Positions 36,059 through 45,076 of a stretch of 62,890 nt of DNA are shown here, in pieces. The position numbers and the translations under genes are program-made. A model generated the notes under the pieces. That model searched no databases and was not told the origin of the DNA. It saw only the letters and a program-made list of their open reading frames with translations. How positions within the stretch are numbered: position 1 is the first letter of the stretch; each line of letters opens with the position of its first letter. The DNA comes from Phaeodactylibacter sp. (GTDB lineage: Bacteria; Bacteroidota; Bacteroidia; Chitinophagales; Saprospiraceae), in assembly GCF_022763345.1 (NCBI RefSeq), contig NZ_JALEGS010000046.1:1-62890 (forward strand), written 5' to 3'.

Positions 36059-36937
36059 TTAGTGACTTCCAAAGGGCTTTTGGGCAGTGATCAGCCCGTA
36101 GTACCAAAGCCCCCGCCGAAGCGCTTGAAACTGCCGTACACTGCCCACGATATTGTTGTGCTGCGCGCGGGTCCGGACCCCAAGCGGATAGAGCAAGTAA
36201 TTGGCCCAAAGCCAGCGGCGCGAAATCAGGTAGAGGTTTTTGAGCGAGATGAATGCATAGCGGGTGAAATCTTCTATTTGGATATTTTCGAAGGAGGTAT
36301 TTTCCAAATGGACGCGGTGTTCCTCAGCAGTATCCAGGTCTGGGATGGCCCAGCGGTTGACCCAATCGAGCAGCAGTGTTTCCTGTGCACTAGGGAGTGG
36401 CCTTAGGTATCGGATGTACTCAGCAATAACAATTCGGCCTCCGGGTTTTAGCAGGCGTGCGGCTTCCCGGTAGAAGGCGGCTTTGTCCTCGGCGTGGCAA
36501 AGGCTTTCGCAGGCCCAGATGACATCCAGGCTGCTGTCTTCCAGAGGCACCTGACAGTAGTTGCCTTCAAAAAATCGGCAAAGGTGGGTGAGCTTGCGTT
36601 CGGAAGCCTGTTTTTCAGCGGTGGCCACCTGGGTTGCAACAGGCGTAATACCGGTTACACGGACAGATTTTTGAGCAGCCAGCCACAAACTGCTGCCGCC
36701 ATTCCCGCAACCGGCGTCAAGCACGTGCTCACCAGGCTCAACCCTGCTTCGTGCCGCCATGATTTGGTTGGTATTCAGCAGCGCCTGATCGTGTGTACGG
36801 TGGTTGCGGTCATAAAACCCGAAATGGACGGCCTGATTGTCTTCGTTGAGCCACGCCACCTGATAGTCAAACCGAGTTTCATCATAATAACGAATGATAT
36901 CTCGAAAATGAGAAGTCTGTAGGGGAGAGGTGGGCAT
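36059..36937 (-). CDS. class I SAM methyltransferase (tocopherol/UbiE-like)
   Basis: A 292-residue methyltransferase: SAM motif I VLDAGCGNGGSSLWLA (about residues 73-88), motif II SVRVTGITPV, motif III LDVIWACESLCHAEDKAAFY and post motif LLKPGGRIVIAEYI. These patterns resemble gamma-tocopherol/sarcosine-type methyltransferases and geranyl-diphosphate methyltransferases that act on small lipophilic or amine substrates. The C-terminal helical section (LKNLYLISRRWLWANYLLYP) is hydrophobic enough for membrane contact. Substrate unknown. Upstream of mltA, same strand. Confidence 0.8.
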   Translation of the reverse strand: MPTSPLQTSHFRDIIRYYDETRFDYQVAWLNEDNQAVHFGFYDRNHRTHDQALLNTNQIMAARSRVEPGEHVLDAGCGNGGSSLWLAAQKSVRVTGITPVATQVATAEKQASERKLTHLCRFFEGNYCQVPLEDSSLDVIWACESLCHAEDKAAFYREAARLLKPGGRIVIAEYIRYLRPLPSAQETLLLDWVNRWAIPDLDTAEEHRVHLENTSFENIQIEDFTRYAFISLKNLYLISRRWLWANYLLYPLGVRTRAQHNNIVGSVRQFQALRRGLWYYGLITAQKPFGSH

Positions 36938-36990
36938 AAGCTCCTTGTTCTGTTTCTGCAGGCAAAATAGGGAAATTTTGAGGACTGCAA

Positions 36991-37034
36991 TGAAAAGAGC
37001 GCAGCCCCACCAACCAATCGGCTGATGGGGCTGC
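36991..37034 (-). terminator. intrinsic terminator after the SQR-like gene
   Basis: Inverted repeat TGGGGCTGC/GCAGCCCCA (37026-37034 and 37001-37009) of 9 bp, followed on the minus strand by GCTCTTTTCATT. Confidence 0.75.
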
Positions 37035-37058
37035 TATAAGTAGAACAATGAGTTTGTA

Positions 37059-38321
37059 TTATGCCCTGCCCTTTAGCATCATGTTCCAGTACATGAATGG
37101 CAGGCCGTACTTCTTGAGCACCCACATTGGGTAGAGCTCCTTTGAGGTATCGAAGAACTTGGACAGCATCGGGTCACTGTCCCGTTCTCCATCGTAATTG
37201 AACTCTGCGAGTACCATTTTGCCGTAGCCGGTCACGAGCGGACAGGAGGAGTAGCCTTGATAGTCGTTGTTGAGCTTGCCGTCATTAGCGATAGCGTGGA
37301 AGAGGTTCTCCACTACAACCGGAGCTTGCTTGCGCACAGCGGCACCGGTTTTGGCTGTAGGCAGGGCAGCGGCATCTCCCAGGGCAAAAACATTTGGGTA
37401 GCGCTTGTGCTTGAGGGTGTTGATGTCTACTTCAATCCAGCCTTTGGTGGGGCCTTCCTGAACAGCTAGTTTTGACTCCTGAATAAAATCAGGTGCAGCT
37501 TGTGGCGGGGCAAGGTGGAGCATATCAAATTCCATCATAGCGGTGCCTTCCACGATCTCTTCCTTTTCGGTATCGCGATAGTTGTAGCAGACTGCAGAAA
37601 TCTTGTCGTATTCCTTTACGATATCAAAGTACACCCGTTTGTTCTCCCCGTCAATCTTCTTAATCCGGTGGAAGAAACGCAGTTGCAACCCCTTGCGGTC
37701 TACGACTTTCATCAACGTCGACTTGAAAGGTTCCACACCGAAGATCACGCTGCCGGGTGTGATAAACAGGATATCTGACTTTTCACGTACGCCCTGCTTG
37801 CGCCAATAGTCATCAGCGAGATACATAATCTTCTGAGGGGCGCCACCGCATTTGATAGGCGTTGCGGGTTGTGTGAAAATAGCGTTGCCGCCTTTGAATT
37901 CCTGCAGTACTTCCCAGGTATAATCTGGATCCACATAATTGCTGCAGACCTGATTTTTATTCATGGTTTCTTCCAGGCCTTCAATCTGCGAATAGTCGTA
38001 CTTAACTCCTGGGCAGGCCACCAGGTAATCGTAGAAGACCTTGGTGCCGTCTCTGAGTACGACCTCGTTGCTGTCCGGATTAACGGAAGCCACATATTCC
38101 TGAATCCACTGCGCGCCTTTGGGTATAAGGTCACCCATGTTGCGTTCTGTATCTTTGTAATTAAAGGTACCCGCCCCTACCAGCGTCCATGCGGGCTGAT
38201 AATAGTGCTTTGATGCCGGGTCAATGATGGCAATATCCAGGTTTTTGTCTTTGAGCAGAAGTTGAGCAGCAACTGTAATGCCAGCTGTGCCTGCTCCAAT
38301 AATCACTATCTGATGTTTCAT
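37059..38321 (-). CDS. sulfide:quinone oxidoreductase-like flavoprotein
   Basis: A 420-residue FAD enzyme. The start at 38321 (MKHQIVIIGAGTAGITVAAQ) puts the FAD-binding GxGxxG at the N-terminus. Two candidate redox Cys are seen, in PIKCGGAPQK (about residue 160) and YSSCPLVTGYGKMVLAEF (about 357), and NVFALGDAAALPTAKTGAAV is the second FAD motif. The PxKCGGAPQK and SSCPLVTGYGK motifs are those of SQR-type enzymes, which oxidise sulfide to polysulfide with electrons going to quinone; the C-terminal YGLPFMYWNMMLKGRA is an amphipathic membrane-docking helix. Single gene with its own terminator. Whether it oxidises sulfide needs testing because FCSD-like relatives exist. Confidence 0.87.
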   Translation of the reverse strand: MKHQIVIIGAGTAGITVAAQLLLKDKNLDIAIIDPASKHYYQPAWTLVGAGTFNYKDTERNMGDLIPKGAQWIQEYVASVNPDSNEVVLRDGTKVFYDYLVACPGVKYDYSQIEGLEETMNKNQVCSNYVDPDYTWEVLQEFKGGNAIFTQPATPIKCGGAPQKIMYLADDYWRKQGVREKSDILFITPGSVIFGVEPFKSTLMKVVDRKGLQLRFFHRIKKIDGENKRVYFDIVKEYDKISAVCYNYRDTEKEEIVEGTAMMEFDMLHLAPPQAAPDFIQESKLAVQEGPTKGWIEVDINTLKHKRYPNVFALGDAAALPTAKTGAAVRKQAPVVVENLFHAIANDGKLNNDYQGYSSCPLVTGYGKMVLAEFNYDGERDSDPMLSKFFDTSKELYPMWVLKKYGLPFMYWNMMLKGRA

Positions 38322-38591
38322 GTGAATTGGCTTTAATAATGTTTGGTAAAGTAACGGCCAATCCTTTTTTTCTTTTGTGTTCAAAGTCACAGAGCAAGGT
38401 GATAATTGTCATCCTGATAATTGTATTATATCAATCCAACGACTTGATATTAGGAAGTCTGCCAGGAACTCTGGCTAAAGCTTCTTACTGGGATGGCAGC
38501 TTGCCCCGGTGCAAGTTGTATAAATATTAAACATTCAGCCACGAATAAAAACCGAGTTCTATTACTACTCCAGCTTAATAGCCTAACGTTT

Positions 38592-39599
38592 TCATTGTCG
38601 CTGATCCGGATTTTCCTTTTCGAGGTAAATGTCCCCGAAGGTAACAGAGATTGTGACATTCGGATAATACTCCGCCCGGGGCTGAAATTCTACCTTCTTA
38701 ATCTCATCGGTATTCTTCAGGAATTCCATTTTTAGATTGCTGGGAAAGTAAATACTTCCGTGCTGAGCCGTAAGAGTATAGCCGTAGTCCAGCAGTCTGG
38801 GATCGAAAAGGAAAATATCGCTTTTTGTGCCAGTAATGTTGAGGTCCAACAACCCGGCTGAGGCCGAAAGGATGCGCACGTCTCCATAGTTGGCTTCAAT
38901 GCTGTACCTGCCTTTTATTTCCTCCAGTGTTACATTCGAGCGCCGGGCGTTGATGGTCACATTGCCATCCAGCCGTTTGCCGGAAACATCGCCAAAGCGG
39001 GAGGAGAGGTCAATGCTGCCTTGTACATTTTCCAGGCCTACCGGACTGAACTCGCCCTGATAGCGGAACCGTTTGGCGAGGTTAATGACATTGGCGGTTC
39101 CAAAATAGTTTTTCAGGTAGACCGGGCAGTTTTCCGGCACTTTTACGACATAGCGGGCCGAAAGGTTTGATGCAGGCTTGGGGGCGCCTTCGGGCACGGA
39201 AATATAGTTGCGCACGTAGATTTTGTTCCGTACGCGCTCTGCGATGTACTTGATCGCTTCGATATCGGACTGCGCAGTAGCTTTGTCTGGGTGTTTGGCA
39301 ATAAACTCCACCGTCAGGGAAATTTCGTCCTTATTCCAGGTTTCAATGGAGACATCAGCTTTTTCGCCTTCGATGTTTACCTCATAGGTCTCCCTGTATT
39401 TAAAGGTTTTTTCCAGCCGTTTAGTAATGACATGCAGATTGGTGGTTTGCGCCATTAGCCCGTTATCGGAAAAGCCCAGTCCGTAAACGGTGAGCACGAT
39501 CCAAAGCAGCTTTGGGAAAAGCCAGCTTAGGCTTTGTTTGCCAGCCTGCAGCGCCCGAAAAGTCCGGCTTGCGCTAAATAAAGGGTTCCAATTTTTCAT
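38592..39599 (-). CDS. DUF4097-like beta-helix protein of a sigma-factor operon
   Basis: A 335-residue protein with an N-terminal hydrophobic signal-anchor (about residues 23-50, ending MAQ). Short strands with repeated G-D-V and S-V-T-L patterns (SRFGDVSGKRLDGNVTINAR, SNVTLEEIKGRYSIEANYGD) suggest a right-handed beta-helix, as in DUF4097 adhesin-like or polymer-forming proteins that accompany ECF sigma/anti-sigma genes in Bacteroidota. Third gene after sigma and anti-sigma on the same strand (33-bp gap to the latter). Probably an envelope component of the regulon or a sensor. The 38391-38591 stretch downstream is empty. Confidence 0.7.
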   Translation of the reverse strand: MKNWNPLFSASRTFRALQAGKQSLSWLFPKLLWIVLTVYGLGFSDNGLMAQTTNLHVITKRLEKTFKYRETYEVNIEGEKADVSIETWNKDEISLTVEFIAKHPDKATAQSDIEAIKYIAERVRNKIYVRNYISVPEGAPKPASNLSARYVVKVPENCPVYLKNYFGTANVINLAKRFRYQGEFSPVGLENVQGSIDLSSRFGDVSGKRLDGNVTINARRSNVTLEEIKGRYSIEANYGDVRILSASAGLLDLNITGTKSDIFLFDPRLLDYGYTLTAQHGSIYFPSNLKMEFLKNTDEIKKVEFQPRAEYYPNVTISVTFGDIYLEKENPDQRQ

Positions 39600-39632
39600 G
39601 ATTGGTCCAGCTATTTTGATTGGCAGTGGTGA

Positions 39633-40340
39633 TTAAATTTGAGCAATCATTTCCCGGATTAGACTGGAGCGTTCCTTTTCGATCTCGCTCATTTGCCGGA
39701 TGAGCTGAGTGTCTTTTCCATAGCGCTCCATCATTTTGGCTACTTCCTCTTGTGCACCCTTCAGGTCTGCCCATTCTGAAAGTAGCAGCTCATAGGCGGG
39801 CAGTTGTTTAGCCACAGGGTCTTCGCGGAACTCATCCACTGCTTTTTGCATCAAAGCATCCGCTTGCCCCCAGTCTTCAATACTGGCAAACTGCGCATTC
39901 GTAGTTTGCTGATCGTAAGAATAGGTGGCTCGCAACGGAGCTGCCTCTTGCTGTGGCCAGGCCCACCAGAGCCCAACCAGCAATGCAATGGCAGCCGCAG
40001 CTCTGGCCACTACCATCAGTTTGATCCTACGGGCGGGCGGCCTGATCTCTTGTTCGATAGCCGTCCAGGTTTCAGCCGGAGGCGCATACTGTGGGAGCTT
40101 TGAAAGGGCGTCCTTCAGCCGTTGTTCAGCGGCATCCGCTTCAAGCGTTTCTGCAATGCGTGCCCAGTTCTGAGATGGCGGTGCATAATCAGGCAGCTCA
40201 TTAAGGGCTGCATGAAGTGTGTCTTCGCGGGCATCTTTATCTAATTCCCGGCCGATCTCCTGCCAACATTTCGCCGGGGGAGCGTAAACCGGCATGCGGG
40301 AAAGTGCATCCTTAAGAGTCGTGCGGTTTTGCTCAGTCAT
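39633..40340 (-). CDS. membrane anti-sigma factor-like protein with three cytoplasmic repeats
   Basis: A 235-residue protein. The N-terminal 100 residues consist of three copies of a roughly 32-residue unit: LKDALSRMPVYAPPAKCWQE, then LHAALNELPDYAPPSQNWAR and LKDALSKLPQYAPPAETWTA, each with L-P-x-Y-A-P-P-x-x-x-W. A single transmembrane helix follows (about 113-127), then a periplasmic helical domain to the end. Position directly after an ECF sigma gene (3-bp gap) suggests an anti-sigma role, but no zinc HxxxCxxC motif is present, so the repeats may replace the usual anti-sigma domain. Confidence 0.7.
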   Translation of the reverse strand: MTEQNRTTLKDALSRMPVYAPPAKCWQEIGRELDKDAREDTLHAALNELPDYAPPSQNWARIAETLEADAAEQRLKDALSKLPQYAPPAETWTAIEQEIRPPARRIKLMVVARAAAAIALLVGLWWAWPQQEAAPLRATYSYDQQTTNAQFASIEDWGQADALMQKAVDEFREDPVAKQLPAYELLLSEWADLKGAQEEVAKMMERYGKDTQLIRQMSEIEKERSSLIREMIAQI

Positions 40341-40343
40341 CGT

Positions 40344-40859
40344 TTAGGAATTGTAATGTTCTAATGTTTCGCGCAGCCTTTTTTTAGCATGGAAAAGCTG
40401 CGATTTGGAGGTCCCAACCGAAACGCCCAGCATTTCTGCCACCTCTTTGTGCGGGTAGCCTTCAATTTCTACCAGGACGAATACCGCCCGGTAGCCCTCG
40501 GGCAGGGCCTGAATAGCCCGTTCAAGGTATTCAACATCGAGTTGGTGCCCCCAGTCTATGGCTTCTTCTCTTGTGTTATGCTCCAGAGGTTCGAACTTGA
40601 TCTGCCGCTTAATATGGCTCAGTGCTGTGCGTACGACAATCGTCTTGATCCAGGCCCCAAGCGTGGATTCCCGCCTGAACTTAGGCAGTGCCCGAAAGAC
40701 CTTGATAAAGGCATCCTGTAAAACATCATTGGCGGAATCAAAGTCGTTGGTAATCCGGTAGGCTGCTGTGTACATGGCTTTACAGTACCGCTCGTACAGC
40801 TCGCGCTGCGCGAGGGGGTCGTGGGCCAGGCAGCCTTCAATAAGTTCTGATTCCGTCAT
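40344..40859 (-). CDS. ECF-type RNA polymerase sigma factor
   Basis: A 171-residue sigma-70 family protein. Region 2 (about residues 20-85) has ELYERYCKAMYTAAYRITND with FDSANDVLQDAFIKVFRALP, the core-binding and -10 reading part, and region 4 (about 110-165) has YLERAIQALPEGYRAVFVLV with the HTH EGYPHKEVAEMLGVSVGTSK. The start at 40859 (MTESELIEGC) is preferred over one at 40880, which adds 7 residues. It heads an operon with the repeat-bearing membrane protein and the DUF4097-like protein. Likely controls an envelope response, including its own operon. Confidence 0.93.
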   Translation of the reverse strand: MTESELIEGCLAHDPLAQRELYERYCKAMYTAAYRITNDFDSANDVLQDAFIKVFRALPKFRRESTLGAWIKTIVVRTALSHIKRQIKFEPLEHNTREEAIDWGHQLDVEYLERAIQALPEGYRAVFVLVEIEGYPHKEVAEMLGVSVGTSKSQLFHAKKRLRETLEHYNS

Positions 40860-40958
40860 ACTTTTTGTCGCATAAACCATGAGCCTGGAGTTCTCCTTTA
40901 GTATTCGGTTACAAGGAGCATTCCGGGCAGGGGGTGGGTTGTATAAGAAGAAAAAAAA

Positions 40959-41609
40959 TTACTTGCCGAGCAGCAAGCCAAGTGAGAAAATCAGCCGCTC
41001 GGGGCGCTGATCAAAATCATAACGCTGCTCATTGAAATACATATGGTCGCCAAACCTGGTGAAGTTGCCCTGGTAGCGCACATCGAGCATGATGTTCCAA
41101 ATATCCAGCCCCGCCCCAATCTGATAACCGTAGGTCAGGTCTTCAAAACGCTGCTCATAGTTTTCATAGGCCAGTAAATCAGAGGTGCTGTTGATGTAGA
41201 CGTGCCCCAATGGCCCGCCACAGAGCCGCAGTGCACCAATTCGGTAGTGGAGCAGGAGTGGGATGTCCAGGTATTGATATTTTTCGGAGAGGACTTTACT
41301 GACCGCTCCGGAACTCCTGAGTTCTTCCACTTCATAATCTACCCGGTTGGAATTGAAAATGACTTCGGGTTGGACGATCCATTTCTCACCAAGTGGGATT
41401 TGCAGTACGAACCCTCCCTGAATGCCAAATTGCGCCTCGTCTACATCGAGGTTCAGCTCCGGGGAGCTACCTCCTCCGGGGATATTGTTGGGGCTCGAAG
41501 GGACATTCAGGTTGACCAGCCCGGCGCGGATGCCCAGGCGGACCTGAGCAGATAAGGTTAGGCTGCACAGCAACAGCAGGGTGATTAGAGTCGGGAGTTT
41601 CATATGCAT
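40959..41609 (-). CDS. PorT-like outer-membrane beta-barrel protein
   Basis: A 216-residue protein with signal peptide MHMKLPTLITLLLLCSLTLS (AQ). Mature strands such as LGIRAGLVNLNV, FGIQGGFVLQIPLGEKWIVQ, LDIPLLLHYRIGALRLCGGP and the aromatic-rich end (RLIFSLGLLLGK) match small Bacteroidota outer-membrane barrels of the PorT/OmpW-like type. It sits upstream of the sigma operon on the same strand, 78 bp away, so it could be its own unit. Function unknown. Confidence 0.78.
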   Translation of the reverse strand: MHMKLPTLITLLLLCSLTLSAQVRLGIRAGLVNLNVPSSPNNIPGGGSSPELNLDVDEAQFGIQGGFVLQIPLGEKWIVQPEVIFNSNRVDYEVEELRSSGAVSKVLSEKYQYLDIPLLLHYRIGALRLCGGPLGHVYINSTSDLLAYENYEQRFEDLTYGYQIGAGLDIWNIMLDVRYQGNFTRFGDHMYFNEQRYDFDQRPERLIFSLGLLLGK

Positions 41610-41896
41610 GTGTTTTAATAGGTTTTCAACTTTTTTCTAAGCTAAATATCCGGGATTTTAGCCCCTTGCCCGGCCCTGAAAAGGGATTTTCGTGAAGGCT
41701 GCAGAGCCAATTAAGCCTTTTTTGATCACCGGGCATTTTTTTCGATCAAAGGTACGCCATCGGTGGTCAAAGCAGGCGAATGGGGCCATTTGTCCCCAAA
41801 AGTAAACGGAGCGGGCGCTTTGGGGTTGCGATCGTATTTTTATTAACCACAAATTTAGGCTATAATTGCCATCTTAGACGAAATCAGATCTTGCCT

Positions 41897-42514
41897 ATGG
41901 AAATCAAACAAACCGCATTTGCCGGAAGCTATGCGAAAGAATCACAATGCCCTCGCGATGGTAAGCCGGAGTACGCTTTTATCGGCCGCTCAAATGTAGG
42001 CAAATCCTCCCTGGTCAATATGCTATGCAAACGCAAGAGTATTGCCCGTATTTCCCGTACACCCGGAAAAACCCAGCTCCTCAATTACTTTCTAATCAAC
42101 GGGGAATGGTACCTGGTGGATTTGCCGGGATACGGCTACGCCAAGATTTCCAAAAAAAAGCGGCAGGAATGGCAGCGGATGATCCGGACGTACCTCAAAA
42201 CCCGGTATACCCTGCAATCGGCCTTCGTGCTCATTGACAGCAATGTGCCCCCTCAGGAAATCGATCTTGATTTTCTGAACGAGCTGGGGGAGGAGCAGAT
42301 ACCTTTTGCCATCGTTTACACTAAAGCTGACCGCCTTAAACCACAGGAACTGGAGGACAACCTGGCGCAAATCAGAAAGGCCATCCTGCAGCACTGGGAA
42401 ACCCTGCCTCCTGAATTTATCACCTCTTCCAATACCGGCCTTGGCCGGGAGGAACTGCTGGCCTATATTGATCAGGTCAATCAGCAGTATTTTGAACACC
42501 ATGAGGACCTGTAG
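41897..42514 (+). CDS. engB: ribosome biogenesis GTPase EngB/YsxC
   Basis: A 205-residue TRAFAC-class GTPase needed for 50S subunit assembly. G1 GRSNVGKSSLVN, G2 region RTPGKTQLLNYFLIN, G3 DLPGYGYAKISK, G4 YTKADRL and G5 ITSSNTGLGREELL are all present. The start at 41897 (MEIKQTAFAGSYA) fits the family; the upstream ATG at 41780 adds a basic 39-residue extension with no family match. It heads a four-gene plus-strand run (spacings 28, 5 and -4 bp). Confidence 0.95.
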   Translation: MEIKQTAFAGSYAKESQCPRDGKPEYAFIGRSNVGKSSLVNMLCKRKSIARISRTPGKTQLLNYFLINGEWYLVDLPGYGYAKISKKKRQEWQRMIRTYLKTRYTLQSAFVLIDSNVPPQEIDLDFLNELGEEQIPFAIVYTKADRLKPQELEDNLAQIRKAILQHWETLPPEFITSSNTGLGREELLAYIDQVNQQYFEHHEDL

Positions 42515-42542
42515 AAACCGGGGCGCCCGAACGTAGAAGCCA

Positions 42543-44249
42543 ATGAAGAAGAAAGAACAACAAGCCGGTTATGAGCATGTGATCCCTGAGATCGAAGACT
42601 GGCCGATCTATAAACTGAGCCAGGACCGTCGTAATTTTATTGCGGACATCGATCAGTTTATCACTGACCGCTTTATGCAGCAGCCTACTCCGCAGCTTAC
42701 AGATATCCTGTCCAAGACCATTTACCTGGAGCGTATCCGTATGAAGGAGGAGCCCTGGAAAGTGGACCCGCCGAACGAACGTCAATTTTGGCGTAAAATT
42801 CGTAAGCAGCTGATGGGGCAGTCGCTGGACCGCAGCGAGGAAGAAGCGCGCCGGACCAATGAAGAGCTGCTCCGGAAAATCGTTCATCGGTATTCCGAAG
42901 AAATCGTGGGTACTTTCCAAAAAGGCACTTTCCTCTTTGCCCGCCGCTTTTTGACCTTGTTTTTCACTCGTTTGCTCAACACTGCCGCGAGCCGTAACTG
43001 GCGGCGGTTTTGGGGCAGCAAGCACCGGCTTCAGGACCGGCTTTTGGTCAGAGGGCATGTAGAGACCATACGGGCGCTGATGAAAAAAGGTACGGTAGTG
43101 ATCGTCCCCACTCATTTCAGCAACCTGGATTCTATACTGATTGGGTATGCACTGGACTCCTTTGTAGGGCTGCCCTCCTTTTCCTATGGAGCAGGACTCA
43201 ACCTTTATAATACTGGTTATACGGCTTACTTTATGAACCGCCTCGGTGCTTACCGTGTGGACCGGCGTAAGAAAAACCCGATCTATCTGGAAGTACTCAA
43301 AGGCATGTCCAAACTTTCCATTCAGCGCGGGGTCAACAGTCTTTTCTTCCCGGGAGGCACACGCTCACGTTCCGGTGCCCTGGAGACTAAACTGAAGCTG
43401 GGCCTGATGAGCACTGCGGTGGAAGCTCAACGGGCCATCTACGAGGAAGGCCGGGAGGAGAAGGTTTTTATCTGTCCGCTTATTCTGGGCTATCACTTTG
43501 TGTTGGAGGGGCAGTTCCTGATTGATCAGCACCTTAAGCGGATGGGCAAAGAGCGCTACATGCAAAGCCGGGACGAGTTTTACAGCTTCCGAAAACTGAC
43601 CAAATTCATTTGGCAGTTCTTTTCCCAGGAAAATGATATAACCCTGTCCTTCGGGCAGCCTATGGACGTGCTGGGCAACTACGTGGATGCCGATGGCCGC
43701 AGCTTCGATCAGTACGGTAATGCAATCAACCTGGAGGAATACTTTTATACTGCCGGGAAGGTCACTAAGAACCTGCAGCGGGAATCAGAGTACACCAAGC
43801 GGCTGGGGGAGCGCATTGTGGAGCGCTACTTCAAGGACAATATTGTGTTGACGAGCCACCTGGTGGCCTTTGCTGCTTTCCAGATTGTGAAAAACAAAAA
43901 CAGCCGCCTCGATCTCTACGGCATTTTGCGCTTACCGGCAGATGATTATGTCTTTCCGAGGGCGACCATGCGGGAAGTGGTCGGGCAGCTGCGGCAACGC
44001 CTCATTGATATGGCAGGGGCCGGGGAGGTGAAATTGTCAGAACAGGTGATGTATGACGTTGATCAGCTCATAGAAGATGGGATCAGCCGACTGGGGACCT
44101 ACCACATAGCCAAACCATTGCGCTTTAATAAAAAGCGGCAAATCATTAGTGAAAGCTTCAAGGTATTGTATTTTTATCACAACCGCCTCACCGGCTACGG
44201 GCTGGAAGAAAAGGTGCAGTGGAAGCAATTTGACCTTGAAATGGTTTAA
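42543..44249 (+). CDS. PlsB-like glycerol-phosphate acyltransferase
   Basis: A 568-residue LPLAT-family acyltransferase. Block I HX4D is HFSNLD in VIVPTHFSNLDSILIGYALD (about residues 192-211), block II is LGAYRVDRRKK (about 240), block III is SLFFPGGTRSRSGALETKLK (about 265-285) and block IV is IFICPLILGYHF (seen as KVFICPLILGYHF). The long flanking helical sequence fits PlsB-type glycerol-3-phosphate 1-acyltransferases rather than the 240-residue PlsC. It should make lysophosphatidic acid at the inner membrane. It lies between engB and a voltage-gated channel gene. Confidence 0.85.
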   Translation: MKKKEQQAGYEHVIPEIEDWPIYKLSQDRRNFIADIDQFITDRFMQQPTPQLTDILSKTIYLERIRMKEEPWKVDPPNERQFWRKIRKQLMGQSLDRSEEEARRTNEELLRKIVHRYSEEIVGTFQKGTFLFARRFLTLFFTRLLNTAASRNWRRFWGSKHRLQDRLLVRGHVETIRALMKKGTVVIVPTHFSNLDSILIGYALDSFVGLPSFSYGAGLNLYNTGYTAYFMNRLGAYRVDRRKKNPIYLEVLKGMSKLSIQRGVNSLFFPGGTRSRSGALETKLKLGLMSTAVEAQRAIYEEGREEKVFICPLILGYHFVLEGQFLIDQHLKRMGKERYMQSRDEFYSFRKLTKFIWQFFSQENDITLSFGQPMDVLGNYVDADGRSFDQYGNAINLEEYFYTAGKVTKNLQRESEYTKRLGERIVERYFKDNIVLTSHLVAFAAFQIVKNKNSRLDLYGILRLPADDYVFPRATMREVVGQLRQRLIDMAGAGEVKLSEQVMYDVDQLIEDGISRLGTYHIAKPLRFNKKRQIISESFKVLYFYHNRLTGYGLEEKVQWKQFDLEMV

Positions 44250-44254
44250 CCTCT

Positions 44255-45076
44255 ATGATCAAACGGTTTTTTCTTTCGGAACGCAATATGATGGCTGCAA
44301 TCCTAGTCAATGCAGTGCTCATCTTTATGCTGTACTTTCCGGGCTGGCGGCACAATGAGTGGCTGGAGCTCATAGACCATGTCTTTATTTTGTTTTTTCT
44401 GCTGGAGGCCGCTGTTAAACTGTACACGCTTAAGCCTCGCCGTTATTTTGCTGATCCATGGAACCGTTTTGACCTGATCATCGTGCTGGGCAGCCTGCCA
44501 TCTCTGCTGGTACAGGTCATACCTGTGCCCGATACTTCCCTGTTGATCATCCTACGGTTATTTCGCCTGATCCGCCTGATCCGGTTCATCCGTTTTGTGC
44601 CACATTTGAGCAAAGTAATCACTGGTCTGGGGCGGGCGCTGCAGGCTTCTCTATTTGTGCTTTTGGCGTTATTTTTCCTGAATTTGCTACTGGCCATATT
44701 TACCTGCCACTTCTTTGCAGATATTGCTCCGCAGTACTTTGGCGACCCCCTGATTGCATCTTATTCTATTTTCCAGATGTTTACCGTGGAAGGGTGGAAC
44801 GAGATTCCCGCCACGATTGCCCAAAGTTTAACCGAGCAGCAAGCGCAGGCTGGGATTTTTAATACAAGCGTCCTCATTGGTCTAACCCGGCTTTACTTCG
44901 TGCTGGTGGTATTGCTGGGCGGCGTTTTTGGTATGTCGCTGGCCAATGCCGTGTTTGTCGACGAAATGACCATGGATAATAATGATGCCCTGGAGCGTAA
45001 GGTCGATGATCTGCATAACGAAATCAGGGAACTTAAAGCCCTGCTGCTGCGTAACGAACAAAAAGAAAACCCATGA
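44255..45076 (+). CDS. one-domain voltage-gated cation channel (NaChBac-like)
   Basis: A 273-residue ion-transport-domain protein with six transmembrane helices. S4 (about residues 101-113) carries five Arg at every third position (RLFRLIRLIRFIR), a classical voltage sensor. The P-loop is FQMFTVEGWNEI with selectivity filter TVEGW at 177-181, close to the TLESW of bacterial sodium channels and to the TxEGW-like sites of prokaryotic cation channels. A C-terminal coiled coil (about 245-270, LERKVDDLHNEIRELKALLL) should assemble the tetramer. The exact ion selectivity cannot be read. Overlaps the next gene by 4 bp. Confidence 0.9.
   Translation: MIKRFFLSERNMMAAILVNAVLIFMLYFPGWRHNEWLELIDHVFILFFLLEAAVKLYTLKPRRYFADPWNRFDLIIVLGSLPSLLVQVIPVPDTSLLIILRLFRLIRLIRFIRFVPHLSKVITGLGRALQASLFVLLALFFLNLLLAIFTCHFFADIAPQYFGDPLIASYSIFQMFTVEGWNEIPATIAQSLTEQQAQAGIFNTSVLIGLTRLYFVLVVLLGGVFGMSLANAVFVDEMTMDNNDALERKVDDLHNEIRELKALLLRNEQKENP

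Noticed and set aside
41780..41896. 39-residue N-terminal extension of EngB
   Set aside because: The family begins at the MEIKQTAFAGSYA segment; the extension is basic, unconserved-looking and probably 5' UTR.
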